Shown here in pieces: positions 7,943-17,246 of a stretch of 64,000 nt of DNA. Below the pieces are notes generated by a model. That model searched no databases and was not told the origin of the DNA. It saw only the letters and a program-made list of their open reading frames with translations. Both the position numbers and the translations under genes were made by a program. Within the stretch, counting starts at the first letter, position 1. Every line of letters begins with the position of its first letter. The stretch lies in NCBI RefSeq assembly GCF_900188405.1, contig NZ_FZOF01000003.1:62001-126000 (forward strand), written 5' to 3'. Origin of the DNA: Actinacidiphila glaucinigra. GTDB taxonomy: Bacteria; Actinomycetota; Actinomycetes; Streptomycetales; Streptomycetaceae.

Positions 7943-9279
7943 CGGGCAACTCCGTCGGTCGTGTCCTGCCGGCCCAGCATGAGCCGGTCGAGTACGCGGA
8001 CGCCGAAGTGCAGCCCCTCCACCGGGACCCGTTCGTCGACGCCGTGGTACATCCCCGCGTAGTCATAGCCCTCGGGCAGCTTCAGCGGGGAGAAGCCGTA
8101 CCCCTGGATGCCGAGCCGCGAGAACTGCTTGGCGTCGGTGCCGCCGCCCATCACATAGGGCACGACGTGGGCGTCCGGGTCGAAGTGGATCAGGGCCTCC
8201 CGCATCGCGGCGTAGACCGGCGCGTCGAGGGGGGCTTCCAGCGGGATCTCGCGGTGGTGGAACTCCCACTCCACGTCGGGACCGGTGAGTTCGTCCATGG
8301 TGGCCGCGAACTCCTCGTCGCCGCCGGGCAGGACCCGTCCGTCGACGTAGGCGACCGCGGTACCGGGGATGACGTTGACCTTGTAGCCGGCCTCGAGCAC
8401 CGTCGGGTTGGCGCTGTTGCGGATCACCGGCTCCACCAGGGCGGCGGCCGTGCCCAGCTTGGTGAGCAGGGTGTCGACGTCGTCGAAGTCGGGCTCGACC
8501 TCGTGCAGCGCGGCCAGTTCGGTCAGCGCCGCCTGGACCGTGGGGATGACCCGCACCGGCCAGCGGTGCTCGCCGATGCGGGAGACGGCCGCGGCGAGCC
8601 TGGTCACGGCGTTGGCGTGGTTGACCTTGGAGCCGTGACCCGCCCTGCCGTGCGCCGTGAGCTTCAGCCAGGCCGTCCCGCGCTCCCCGGCCGCCACCGG
8701 GTACAGCCTCAGCCCGGGCCCGGCGTGGAAGGTGAAGCCCCCGGACTCGCTGATGCCCTCGGTGCAGTCGCGGAACAGCTCCGCGTGCCGCTCGACGAGG
8801 TAGGTCGCCCCGTAGGTGGCGCTGTCCTCCTCGTCGGCGGTCAGCGCGAGCACGATGTCCCGCTCGGGGCGCAGGCCCCTGCGCGCCCAGGAGCGCACGG
8901 TGGCGAGCACCATCGCCACCGTGCCCTTCATGTCGACCGCGCCGCGCCCCCAGACCACCCCGTCCCGCACCTCGCCCGAGAAGGGGTGCACGCTCCAGTC
9001 CTCTGCCTGGGCGGGCACGACGTCCAGGTGGCCGTGGACGAGCAGCGCGCCCGCTCCGTTCCCGGCGCGCGGGGCGCCCTCGATCCGCGCCACGACGTTG
9101 GCCCGCCCCGGCGCCGACTCCAGGACCCGCGCCTCGATCCCGGCCTCGTCGAGCAGTCGCGCGGCGTACTCCGCCGCCGGACGCTCGTTTCCGTCCCCGC
9201 CACCGCGGTTGGTGGTGTCGATCCGGATCAGCTCCGAGGTGAAACGGACCGCCTCGTCCAGTGCCCGGGTGTCAGCCAT
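7939..9279 (-). CDS. M20 family metallopeptidase (ArgE/DapE/CPG2-like)
   Basis: 446-aa zinc-dependent exopeptidase or deacylase. Metal-binding blocks of the family are present: LLVHGHLDVVPA, the bridging Asp in GRGAVDMKG, the catalytic pair ADEEDSA, and the C-terminal GGGTDAKQF. A dimerisation domain lies at about 190-310. Family members cut dipeptides and N-acyl amino acids; the actual substrate is not visible. ATG 9279 overlaps the DppA-like gene by 8 bp, so it is the second gene of a tightly coupled peptidase operon. Confidence 0.93.
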   Translation of the reverse strand: MADTRALDEAVRFTSELIRIDTTNRGGGDGNERPAAEYAARLLDEAGIEARVLESAPGRANVVARIEGAPRAGNGAGALLVHGHLDVVPAQAEDWSVHPFSGEVRDGVVWGRGAVDMKGTVAMVLATVRSWARRGLRPERDIVLALTADEEDSATYGATYLVERHAELFRDCTEGISESGGFTFHAGPGLRLYPVAAGERGTAWLKLTAHGRAGHGSKVNHANAVTRLAAAVSRIGEHRWPVRVIPTVQAALTELAALHEVEPDFDDVDTLLTKLGTAAALVEPVIRNSANPTVLEAGYKVNVIPGTAVAYVDGRVLPGGDEEFAATMDELTGPDVEWEFHHREIPLEAPLDAPVYAAMREALIHFDPDAHVVPYVMGGGTDAKQFSRLGIQGYGFSPLKLPEGYDYAGMYHGVDERVPVEGLHFGVRVLDRLMLGRQDTTDGVAR

Positions 9280-10108
9280 ACTGCTCCTCCACAGCTGCCG
9301 AGACGAGGGTGGTCACGGCCTTGTAGCAGCGGATCCCCTCGTACATGGTCGGTGAGGTGTAGGCGACACGGCGCTCGCCCGTGCGCTCCACACCGGGCAC
9401 GATCGCGGCGGCTCCCGCCAGGTGGGCCGCGTCGAACTCGACCTCGATCGTGAACGGCCCGCCCCGCACCGGCTCGTGCCGCACCGCGAGTGACGTCGCG
9501 TCCTTGGCGGCGGCGCGGATGTCCGCCGCCGTGCGGGCCGGCGGACGGCACACGGCCGCGTACCGCGAGACGTAGTCCTTGACGGCGACCGTGCGCGCCG
9601 CCGGTGCGTAGTCCCGGGCGTCGATTCCGGTCCGGTCGTCGCCCGTGACCAGCACGACGGGCACCCCGTACTCGGCCGCCACCAGCGCGTTCAGCCGGCC
9701 CTCGCTCGCCGGCGGGCTGCCGTCGACCCACACGCCGGTGATCGAGTTGGGGAGGTAGGTGTGGGCGAGCACCCCCTCCGTCCCCGCGCCCGTGTGGAAG
9801 CCGACGAAGGCGATGCCGTCCACGTCGCCATGCTGCACGCCCTCGACCATGGACAGGTCCTTGTGCCGCCCGGTGACCATCTCGGCGCGCTCGTCCAACT
9901 GCTCCAGCAGCAGGTTCCGCATCGACCAGTGGGCCTCGTTGACCAGGACCTCGTCGGCGCCGCCGTCGAAGAAGCCGGCGATCGCGGCGTTCACGTCGGA
10001 GGTGAACAGATGCCGGAACCGCTGCCAGCCCTCCGTGCCGGGCAGGACGTCACCGGGCCAGGTCACCCCGGTGGCGCCCTCCATGTCCGCGCTGATCAGG
10101 ATCTTCAT
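9272..10108 (-). CDS. M55 family D-aminopeptidase (DppA-like)
   Basis: 278-aa zinc aminopeptidase of the DppA family, which in Bacillus takes D-Ala from D-peptides. Metal-binding SADMEG is at residues 6-11; NEAHWSMRNLL, GFHTGAG and SEGRLNALVAAEYGVPVVLV are the other conserved blocks. First gene of the operon M55-M20-S9-S66, whose members can each handle a step of peptide or peptidoglycan-peptide breakdown: D-terminal trimming, dipeptide cleavage, oligopeptide cleavage and L,D-carboxypeptidase. The promoter must lie in the 86 bp before ATG 10108; no clear operator is visible there. Confidence 0.92.
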   Translation of the reverse strand: MKILISADMEGATGVTWPGDVLPGTEGWQRFRHLFTSDVNAAIAGFFDGGADEVLVNEAHWSMRNLLLEQLDERAEMVTGRHKDLSMVEGVQHGDVDGIAFVGFHTGAGTEGVLAHTYLPNSITGVWVDGSPPASEGRLNALVAAEYGVPVVLVTGDDRTGIDARDYAPAARTVAVKDYVSRYAAVCRPPARTAADIRAAAKDATSLAVRHEPVRGGPFTIEVEFDAAHLAGAAAIVPGVERTGERRVAYTSPTMYEGIRCYKAVTTLVSAAVEEQYG

Positions 10109-10194
10109 GGCATGGAACGTTACGCAAAGTCACCGCCCCGCACCAGGCCCCCGCCCCGCCTGTGGAAAACTTCAGTGGCCCAGACCGGTGGCGG

Positions 10195-10917
10195 TCAGCC
10201 GGCACCCCCTGCCACCAGCCAGTTCGTCGGCACCTCGAACCACGAACCGTCCGCCCGCCGCTCCGTCGTCACGAGCGCGACCTCACCGCGTGCGAGCACC
10301 TCCATCCCCGCCGCGCGGAAGAGCTCCGGGACGGCCGCGTCGGGCATCTCGGCCGGCGCGATCCCGTGCGCGAAGATCGCCGCGAGCTTGGCGGGCGGCC
10401 CGTCCGGCCGCTGCGCGAGCCCCATCAGCGCGTCCTTCGCGGACGCCGCGAGTTCGTCCGCGAACACCCGGCCGCGCCCGCCGGTCAGCACGGCGATGCC
10501 CTCGACCAGCGGTGCGCGTTCCTCGGGACGGCACTGGTGGAGCACTCCACGCATGTACACGTTCACCTCGCCCAGCTCCTCGGCCAGCCGCCGGACCGCC
10601 TCGGGGTCGGCCGCGTCGAGCTGCCGGTACTCGGCGACACCGCCCGGGTCCTGATGCCGCGCGTGGCCGATCGCGGCCGCCGCGAGGTCCACCCCGACGG
10701 CCCGGCCGTACCGCTTGGCCAGGAAGCGGGTCTGGGTGCCGTTGCCGCAGCCGAGGTCCACGACCGGCAGCGACGGGTCGAAGTGGGCCTCGAAGAAGGA
10801 GAGGTGGGCCGCCGCGGTGACCTCCGCCCCCGCGTCCCAGAGCACCGACCCCGGCCCTCCGGGGGCGTCGCGCCAGAAGCCCTCCCACGCCTGCAGATTC
10901 GTGCCGGTGACGTCCAT
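10195..10917 (-). CDS. Class I SAM-dependent methyltransferase
   Basis: 240-aa Rossmann-fold methyltransferase. The SAM-binding motif I is VVDLGCGNGTQTRFLAKRYG with the acidic end of strand 2 in VGVDLAAA. The N-terminal LQAWEGFWRDAPGG and the post-core MRGVLHQ block are shared with small-molecule methyltransferases, but no substrate can be named. ATG 10917 has GGGGAG 7 nt upstream; the longer reading frame to 11166 runs through the neighbouring intergenic region and lacks a ribosome site. It is separated from the peptidase operon by 86 bp and may be transcribed alone. Confidence 0.88.
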   Translation of the reverse strand: MDVTGTNLQAWEGFWRDAPGGPGSVLWDAGAEVTAAAHLSFFEAHFDPSLPVVDLGCGNGTQTRFLAKRYGRAVGVDLAAAAIGHARHQDPGGVAEYRQLDAADPEAVRRLAEELGEVNVYMRGVLHQCRPEERAPLVEGIAVLTGGRGRVFADELAASAKDALMGLAQRPDGPPAKLAAIFAHGIAPAEMPDAAVPELFRAAGMEVLARGEVALVTTERRADGSWFEVPTNWLVAGGAG

Positions 10918-11053
10918 GCGATCTCCCCAGGTCCACGTGTCCGTCGCCGCGGACCGGTCCGGCCGCGCGGCCGAAGCCCCCGTCAGCTCTGTGCTACAGG
11001 CGTCGACCGGCGCGGGCAAGCGTGCGGGAGAAGTCGTGACAGCAGCTTGTTCG

Positions 11054-13546
11054 CTACGTTCGAGCACCCGCCGGGACACCGCAGCGTCCCGCGGTCCGCC
11101 GCCACGGCAGCGCCTGCTCGAACCAGACCGTCTTGCCCTGCGCCGTACGGCTGGCGCCCCACTCACGGGCCAGCCGGCTCACGATCCGCAGTCCCCGCCC
11201 CGACTCGTCCTCGGGCCCGGCCCCCACCAGGACGGGCACGGCGTGGTCGTCGTCGGAGACCTCGCACAGCAGCGCGTCGGTGCGGACCAGGCGCAGCTCG
11301 ACGTGCCGCGAGTGCGCGTGCCGGACGGCGTTGGTGACCACCTCTCCCACCATCAGCTCGGCCGCCTCCGCTGCCTCGTCCAGCCCCCAGCGCTCCAGGG
11401 CGCCCCGGGTCAGGATGCGGGCCCTGCCCACCTCGCGGGGGTCGAGGGCGAGCTGCCAGCTGACGACGTCCTCACGGGGGATGCCGTTGAGCCGGGCCAT
11501 CAGCAGGGCCACGTCGTCCTTGCGGCCGCCCGGCGGGTTGAGCGCGCGGATGATCGTGTCGCAGGCGTCGTCCATGGAGGCGGCGGGGTGCGCGGCGCTC
11601 TCGCACAGCGCGGCGAGACCGGCTCCGATGTCCTGCCCGCGCACCTCGACCAGCCCGTCCGTGCACAGCACGAGCCGGTCGCCGGGGCCGACGGCGACCC
11701 TGACCGTCTCGAAGGGCACCCCTCCGATGCCGATCGGCGCGCCCGTGGGCACGTCGAGCAGCTCGCTGCGGCCGTCCTCCGCCCGCACCAGCACGGGCGG
11801 GATGTGGCCCGCGTTGGCGATGTGCAGCTCGGACCGGATCGGGTCGTACACGGCGTACAGGCAGGTGGCGAGGTAGTGCTCGCCGAGGCGCTGCGCCAGG
11901 TCGTCGAGATTGCGCAGCAGTTGGGCCGGCGGCATGTCCAGCGCCGCCATGGTCTGCACGGCGGTGCGCAACTGGCCCATCATGGCGGCCGCGTTGAGGC
12001 CGTGGCCCATGACGTCGCCCACGACCAGGGCGAGCCGGGAGCCGGGCAGCTTGATGGTGTCGAACCAGTCACCGCCGACGCGGCCGAGCCGGGTGCCGGG
12101 CAGGTAGCGGGTCGCCACGTCGCACCCCGGCATCCGCGGGGTGATCTGCGGCAGCATGCTGTCCTGCAGCGTGTCGGCGACGTTCTCCTGGTACGTGTAC
12201 ATGCGCGCGTTGTCCAGGACGAGCCCTGCGCGGGCGGCCAGTTCCGCGCCCGTGACACGGTCCATGTCGTTGAACGGCGGGCGCTCCCCGTGCCGCAGCA
12301 GGATCATGAAGCCGAGCACGACGTTGCGCGCCTTCAGCGGCACGACCAGCATCGACCGCCCGGTGATCAGCGGCCGGATGTCGCGCTTCTCGAACTGCGA
12401 GGCGATCGCCTCACCCATGGGTTCGGTGATCCTGGGCACCAGCACCGGCTGACCGCTCGTCATGCACTGGAAGAACGGGGTGTGCTCGGGAAACGGCATG
12501 GACTCGCCGACCGGTACGACGTCGTCCCAGCGGCCGGGCTCGTCGGTGTGCTCCAGGGCGGCCCGGTACCACATGGTGGTGACGTCGGGCGGGCCGTCGG
12601 GGAAGCCCTCGCCCGCGAGCACCTGTTCGCGCAGGTAGGTGCCCGCGACGTCGGTGAAGCGCGGGACGACGGCGGCGCACACCTCCCGGATCGTGCGGGT
12701 CAGGTCCAGGGAGGTGCCGATGCGCCCGCTGACCTCGTTGAGGAACTCCAGGCGCTCGCGGACGGCGGCGTACTCCAAATCGGGTTCGAGCTCCTCCGAC
12801 GCGGTACCGCGCGGCTCCACGCCGGCCTCACGGGCGGCGCGCCGCCTGAGGGCGCTGCGCTCCTCCCGCCGGGGCACGCCCCAGTCGGGGGTGACGGGCA
12901 CCCGGTCGTGCCGGCTGATCTCCAGGACCGGGTAGCCGAGTTCCAGCACCTGGGAGACGATGCGCCCGCTCTCGGCGACACTCATGCTGGGCAGGATCTC
13001 GGGGAGCCGCTTGGCGAGCCCGTCGGCGCCGGGGAACTCGGTGTGCAGGGCGAAGCCGGGCGCGATCCGCTCGGACTCCCCGGGCGGGGCGTCGTCCTCG
13101 CCGTGCACCAGGGCCGCGTCGGCGGCCAGTACGAGCAGGCGCTCGGGACCCGGGCCGACCAGCGGGTAGGCCCACCACAGGACGTCCGCCGGGAGGCCTC
13201 CGGGGTCGGGGGCGGGCCCCTGGTTGAGCCGGGCGCGTCCGGCGGTCGGGTAGGGGATCGCGCCGCTGAGCGTGACGTCGAGGTCGGCTCCGGCCGGCGC
13301 CTCGGGGCCGTCCTGCCCGGGCTCCTCGCCGAGCGCGCCGGAGACCGGCAGCAGGTCGACGGCAGGACGGCCCACGGCCTCCTCCCGGGCGCGCCCGAAG
13401 AGCTTGCGGGCACCCGTGCTCCAGTGCGAGACGAGCCCGTCGCCGTCGACGACGACCACGGCGAGAGGGATGCGTCCGGAGAGTGCGGTCCGCTGCTCCG
13501 GCAGCGCGGCGCGGCTCCCCTCCCCCGGCGGAGTGCGACGTTGCAT
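11054..13546 (-). CDS. PAS-GAF-SpoIIE (PP2C) phosphatase with C-terminal RsbW-like ATPase
   Basis: 830-aa signalling protein, typical of Streptomyces stress and development partner-switching. Domains: PAS-like (about 20-130, IPLAVVVVDGDGLVSHWS), a second sensor stretch to 250, GAF (about 265-440), SpoIIE/PP2C phosphatase (about 450-690, metal motifs GDVMGHG and CTDGLVE), and a histidine-kinase-like ATPase (about 705-825, N box EVVTNAVRHA, G box SGRGLRI). Such proteins dephosphorylate anti-anti-sigma factors and may also bind sigma factors. ATG 13546 has GAAGGAG 10 nt upstream. There are no adjacent STAS genes, so the partner is encoded elsewhere. No membrane segment is seen. Confidence 0.92.
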   Translation of the reverse strand: MQRRTPPGEGSRAALPEQRTALSGRIPLAVVVVDGDGLVSHWSTGARKLFGRAREEAVGRPAVDLLPVSGALGEEPGQDGPEAPAGADLDVTLSGAIPYPTAGRARLNQGPAPDPGGLPADVLWWAYPLVGPGPERLLVLAADAALVHGEDDAPPGESERIAPGFALHTEFPGADGLAKRLPEILPSMSVAESGRIVSQVLELGYPVLEISRHDRVPVTPDWGVPRREERSALRRRAAREAGVEPRGTASEELEPDLEYAAVRERLEFLNEVSGRIGTSLDLTRTIREVCAAVVPRFTDVAGTYLREQVLAGEGFPDGPPDVTTMWYRAALEHTDEPGRWDDVVPVGESMPFPEHTPFFQCMTSGQPVLVPRITEPMGEAIASQFEKRDIRPLITGRSMLVVPLKARNVVLGFMILLRHGERPPFNDMDRVTGAELAARAGLVLDNARMYTYQENVADTLQDSMLPQITPRMPGCDVATRYLPGTRLGRVGGDWFDTIKLPGSRLALVVGDVMGHGLNAAAMMGQLRTAVQTMAALDMPPAQLLRNLDDLAQRLGEHYLATCLYAVYDPIRSELHIANAGHIPPVLVRAEDGRSELLDVPTGAPIGIGGVPFETVRVAVGPGDRLVLCTDGLVEVRGQDIGAGLAALCESAAHPAASMDDACDTIIRALNPPGGRKDDVALLMARLNGIPREDVVSWQLALDPREVGRARILTRGALERWGLDEAAEAAELMVGEVVTNAVRHAHSRHVELRLVRTDALLCEVSDDDHAVPVLVGAGPEDESGRGLRIVSRLAREWGASRTAQGKTVWFEQALPWRRTAGRCGVPAGART

Positions 13547-13775
13547 GACGCGTCCGGCTCCTTCCCCTGCGGCGCCCGGATCCCGACGGAGACCGGAGGT
13601 GGTCGGCCCCCGGCGCAAGATCTGCGGCTCCGCATCCACGGTACGACCGACACCGGGTGCCGCGTAGCGCATTGGGCGAATCCGGTGCGCGCCCGCTCAG
13701 AGCCGTGAACGCGCCGGGGCATGCGCGGGCGCACGCCCCGACCCTGAGGGACCGTCAGGGATTGTCGGCGGCCGG

Positions 13776-16163
13776 TCAGTCCTCGTGGCCGAGGTGGACG
13801 TCGCGCTCGGTGCGCTCGCCGCCGCTGAGCCGCAGCACGGTGGCCACCGGCGGGTACCCCGAGGCCACGACGGTGTACTCGCCCGCGGCCAGGTCGACGA
13901 AGCGGAAGACGCCGTCCGGGCCGGTCGTCACCGTGTCCAGGACGTTGCCCGCGGCGTCCAGCAGGGTGACCCGGGCGTCCTCCACCGCGCTGCCGCCCGG
14001 GCCGCGCACGGTGCCGCGCAGCAGCGCACCGCCGGCGAGCTCCACGTCCTGCCGGGTCTCCCTTGCCGCGTGCACGGACACGGGCAGCGCCGCGGGCCGG
14101 TATGCGGGGGCGTTGGCGGCGAGCGTGTACTCCCCCGCGACGAGGTCGCTCAGGACGTAGTCGCCGTCCCTCCCCGTGCGGGTGGTGGCCACCACGTCGC
14201 CACGGGAGTCGGTGAGGGTGACGGTGGCCTCCCGTACGGGCGTGCCGTCGGCGGTGCGCACGGTGCCCGCGAGCCGCCCCGCGCCGCCGAGCACCACGTC
14301 GAGCTCGACCGGGCGTTCCCCGACGGTCACGCTGACGGCCTGCGGCTGATGACCTCCGGCGGCGGCGATCAGGACGTAGCTGCCACTGCCCGGGGTGCTC
14401 AGCGCGTAGCGTCCGTCCTCGCCCGTGGCGCCGCGCCCGATCTGACGGCCGGTCACATCGATCAGGGTGAGCGCCGCCCGGCCCACGGTGCTGCCGTCGG
14501 CGTGCTGGACGGTGCCGCACACCGGGACGCCGACGGTCTCGGCCTTGCGGGCGGTGGGGACGTGCTGGGTCACCAGGGGTTTCTCCTTGAGCAGGAAGGC
14601 GAGCAGGAAGCCGAGGCCGAGCACCGGCACCAGGTAGAGGAAGATGCGCGGCATGGCCTCCGCGTACGCCTGCACATAGGCGTCGCGCAGCGGCGCCGGC
14701 ATCGCGTGCACCATGTGCGGGGTGATGGACTGGGGGTCGGGCAGGTCGACGCCGCCCGGCAGCCGGTCGGCGAGCCCGTCCGCGAGCCGGTTGGCGAACA
14801 GGGTGCCGAAGACGGCCGCCCCGACCGAGCCGCCGATCTGCCGGAAGTAGTTGTTGGCGCTGGTCGCGGTGCCGAGGTCGGCGGGCCGCACGGAGTTCTG
14901 CACGGCGAGGATCAGCACCGGCATCACGAGGCCGATGCCCAGCCCCAGCACGCCCATGTAGACGCTGTACTCGACGCGCGGGGTGTCCCTCTCCAGCAGC
15001 GACAGCAGCCACATGCCGGCCACCGAGAGCGCCCCGCCCGCCAGCGGGAACACCCGGTAGCGCCCGGTACGGCTGATCATGTGGCCGGAGACCACGGAGG
15101 CCAGGACGACGCCCAGCATCATGGGCAGCATCAGCAGCCCGGACTCGGTCGCGCTGACGCCGTTCACCATCTGCAGGAAGGTGGGGAGGTAGCTGGCGGC
15201 ACCGAAGAGGCCGACGCCGACGACGGCGCCGATGAGGGCGGAGACGGTGAAGACGCCGTCGCGGAAGAGCCGCAGCGGGATGAGCGGTTCGACGGCGAAC
15301 CGTTCCACCACCACGAACAGCACGGCGCACACGAGCGTTGCCGCGCCCAGCCCGGTGATCACGTCAGAACGCCAGGCGTAGGTCGTCCCTCCCCAACTGG
15401 TCAGCAGCACCACGCAGGTGGAGCCGGCCGTCAGCAGCAGCGCGCCCAGCACGTCCAGCCGCGGGCGTACGGCCGGCCGCGGCAGTTTCAGCACGACGGC
15501 GATGACGGCCAGGGTCAGCAGACCGAAGGGCACGTTGATGTAGAAGCACCAGCGCCACGAGGCGTGGTCGGTGAAGAAGCCGCCCAGCAGCGGCCCGGCC
15601 ACGGAGGCCAGGCCGAACGAGGCGCCGATCAGGCCCATGTAGCGGCCGCGTTCCCGGGGCGGGACGATGTCGGCGATGATCGCCTGGACACCGATCATCA
15701 ACCCGCCGCCGCCGACGCCCTGGATGGCGCGGAAGGCGATCAGCTCGTCCATGGAGCGCGACCAGCCTGCGAGGGCGGATCCGATGACGAACACCACGAT
15801 GGCGAACTGGAAGACGCTCTTGCGCCCGAAGAGGTCGCCGAGCTTCCCGTAGATCGGCAGCCCGACGGTGGAGGCGAGCAGGTAGGCGGTCACGGCCCAG
15901 GACATCTTGTCCAGGCCGTGCAGCTCGCCGACGATCTTGGGGAGGGCGGTCGCCACGATCATCTGGTCGAGGGCGGCCAGCAGCAGGGTCAGCATCAGCC
16001 CGAGGAAGACCAGTCGCACCCTGCGCGGGCTCAGTCCGCCGACAGGCGCGCCCTGTTCCGGCGGGACGGCTGCGGGTCGGCCCTCGGAGCCCGTGCCGGC
16101 GCCGGTCGTGTCCGTGAGGGTGCCGGTCTCCTCGGACAGGGTCGTCCCGGTGGTGCCGCCCAT
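13776..16163 (-). CDS. DHA2 drug:H+ exporter fused to three carboxypeptidase-regulatory-like repeats
   Basis: 795 aa. Residues 45-520 are a 14-helix EmrB/QacA-type MFS exporter ([17 protein letters not shown] in helix 1, [20 protein letters not shown]). After the last helix a tail of about 250 aa holds three tandem repeats of 75-80 residues, each with the pattern G-x-V-x-(8)-A-x-V-x-L-x-D-x-x-G then DG-x-Y-x-(7)-G-x-Y-x-(2)-A, the CarboxypepD-regulatory (prealbumin-like, Ig-type) fold. The tail follows an even number of helices, so it should be cytoplasmic unless the topology is unusual. ATG 16163 is chosen (GAGGGGAG upstream). A small hairpin at 13743-13761 follows the gene. Confidence 0.92.
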   Translation of the reverse strand: MGGTTGTTLSEETGTLTDTTGAGTGSEGRPAAVPPEQGAPVGGLSPRRVRLVFLGLMLTLLLAALDQMIVATALPKIVGELHGLDKMSWAVTAYLLASTVGLPIYGKLGDLFGRKSVFQFAIVVFVIGSALAGWSRSMDELIAFRAIQGVGGGGLMIGVQAIIADIVPPRERGRYMGLIGASFGLASVAGPLLGGFFTDHASWRWCFYINVPFGLLTLAVIAVVLKLPRPAVRPRLDVLGALLLTAGSTCVVLLTSWGGTTYAWRSDVITGLGAATLVCAVLFVVVERFAVEPLIPLRLFRDGVFTVSALIGAVVGVGLFGAASYLPTFLQMVNGVSATESGLLMLPMMLGVVLASVVSGHMISRTGRYRVFPLAGGALSVAGMWLLSLLERDTPRVEYSVYMGVLGLGIGLVMPVLILAVQNSVRPADLGTATSANNYFRQIGGSVGAAVFGTLFANRLADGLADRLPGGVDLPDPQSITPHMVHAMPAPLRDAYVQAYAEAMPRIFLYLVPVLGLGFLLAFLLKEKPLVTQHVPTARKAETVGVPVCGTVQHADGSTVGRAALTLIDVTGRQIGRGATGEDGRYALSTPGSGSYVLIAAAGGHQPQAVSVTVGERPVELDVVLGGAGRLAGTVRTADGTPVREATVTLTDSRGDVVATTRTGRDGDYVLSDLVAGEYTLAANAPAYRPAALPVSVHAARETRQDVELAGGALLRGTVRGPGGSAVEDARVTLLDAAGNVLDTVTTGPDGVFRFVDLAAGEYTVVASGYPPVATVLRLSGGERTERDVHLGHED

Positions 16164-16364
16164 CTGCCTACCGCTCCCCTCGTCGCGCCTGCCCTGCGAC
16201 AACGATCCGGGGCGCCGGGGATGCGCCGGAGTGCGGCAGATCCACCCTTTCAAGTGACGTGCCCACCGGCGTGCGCCCACCGGGCGACGGCGCGCACGCA
16301 GGACGCGTACAGCACGGCCGGCATGACCGGCACGTCCGGCACGTCAAGGGAGGACCGGCGCATC

Positions 16365-16407
16365 AAGGGAGGCGGCCGGACGTCACCCGGCTCCGGCCGC
16401 CTCCCTT
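16365..16407. terminator. Terminator after the SRPBCC gene
   Basis: A 15-bp stem AAGGGAGGCGGCCGG with its complement and a 13-nt loop lies 11 bp past the stop of the minus-strand SRPBCC gene, before the MFS gene. Confidence 0.7.
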
Positions 16408-16417
16408 GTGCCGCCTG

Positions 16418-16861
16418 CTACTTCTCCGTCTCCGCGGCGAGCCGCGCGAGCACCGCGTCGTGGATGCGGTTCAGGCCCTTGGGCGCGAACGTGCGCTCGA
16501 AGAAGCCGCCGATGCCGCCGGCGCCCGTCCAGGTGCTGGTGACGACCGCCTTGGCGCGGCCCTCGCCGGCCGGGGTGACCGTCCAGGTGGTGACCATGGT
16601 GGAGTTGCGGTCGCTCTCGACCAGTTGCCCCGGGGTCGGCTCGGTCACCGCGAGGAGGCAGTCCCGGACCCGCTTCTCCGTGGCCTGCAGCCTCCAGTGC
16701 ACGAGAGTGCCCGCGCCGCTGCCGCCCTCACGCACCTCGTACTCGCTGAACTGCTCGGGAAGCAGCCTCTGCCGGGTGCCCGTGTAGTCGGCGAGCGCCG
16801 CGAAGACGCTCTCCGGGCTCGCCGCGATCTCGCGCTGCGTGGTGGCCTCGACCTGTGCCAT
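16418..16861 (-). CDS. SRPBCC (START/Bet v1-like) family protein
   Basis: 147-aa single-domain lipid or hydrophobic-ligand-binding fold of the polyketide cyclase/dehydrase (SRPBCC) group: IAASPESVFAALADYTG at the N-terminus, the central GGSGAGTLVHWRL strand pair and the long C-terminal helix KGLNRIHDAVLARLA. No catalytic residues can be assigned. ATG 16861 with GGAGGAC 7 nt upstream is preferred to GTG 16903. A 12-bp tandem repeat lies about 80 bp upstream. Single gene with its own terminator. Confidence 0.88.
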   Translation of the reverse strand: MAQVEATTQREIAASPESVFAALADYTGTRQRLLPEQFSEYEVREGGSGAGTLVHWRLQATEKRVRDCLLAVTEPTPGQLVESDRNSTMVTTWTVTPAGEGRAKAVVTSTWTGAGGIGGFFERTFAPKGLNRIHDAVLARLAAETEK

Positions 16862-16942
16862 CGCCGTCCTCCGTCGATCCGTGTGCCGTCGCCGACAAGC
16901 CAATCACCACGGCCGCTTGCCCGCGAAATCGGGCCGCCCTCC

Positions 16943-16990
16943 CAATGCCCCTGCCGATGCCCCTCCCGATGCCCGTCCCGATGACCCACT
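16943..16990. repeat. 12-bp tandem repeat, about 3.5 units
   Basis: Imperfect direct repeats of CGATGCCCCTCC (units at 16943, 16955, 16967, partial at 16979) in the divergent gap between the SRPBCC gene and the alaS-like leader. Non-coding; could be a regulator-binding array or a simple slippage repeat. Confidence 0.6.
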
Positions 16991-17043
16991 GCCCGGCCGG
17001 AAATCACGTGCCCGTCGGCTCGCGGCGCGTTATCGTCTGCCGT

Positions 17044-17112
17044 ATGAACGTCACCGGCCACAGCAGCACCGCGACCGCGCGAGCGACCAGCTCGCCGGTT
17101 GCCGCCGCCTGA
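17044..17112 (+). CDS. Ala/Thr-rich leader peptide, candidate attenuator of the alaS-like gene
   Basis: 22-codon open frame, MNVTGHSSTATARATSSPVAAA, with six Ala codons (10, 12, 14, 20-22) and four Thr codons. TATCGT (17031-17036) sits 7 nt before the ATG, so the mRNA would be leaderless, as is common for Streptomyces leader peptides. A terminator-like hairpin follows 17 nt after the stop, and CGCCGGT in codons 17-19 (17093-17099) can pair with ACCGGCG (17132-17138), the 5' arm of that hairpin. A ribosome stalled at Ala codons 10-14 would leave this antiterminator free; one at the stop codon would cover it. This is classical attenuation logic, inferred and not demonstrated. Confidence 0.5.
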   Translation: MNVTGHSSTATARATSSPVAAA

Positions 17113-17128
17113 CGTACCTCCCTTCCTC

Positions 17129-17161
17129 ACCACCGGCGACCGGGAACGGCCCGCCGGTGGT
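17129..17161 (+). terminator. Attenuator-like hairpin before the alaS-like gene
   Basis: ACCACCGGCG (17129-17138) pairs with CGCCGGTGGT (17152-17161), followed by TTCG. The arm 17132-17138 has an alternative partner inside the leader peptide (17093-17099), so the hairpin can be switched. Confidence 0.6.
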
Positions 17162-17246
17162 TTCGTGGCTCCCGCCCCGATCCCGGTGATCGTGCGGACC
17201 GATTGCCCGGTGCCTCCCCGCCCTCCACGCGAAGGAGCCACCCCCC

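Noticed and set aside
10715..13708. 997-codon plus-strand frame opposite the SpoIIE phosphatase
   Set aside because: Shadow frame; the minus strand carries all recognisable domains.
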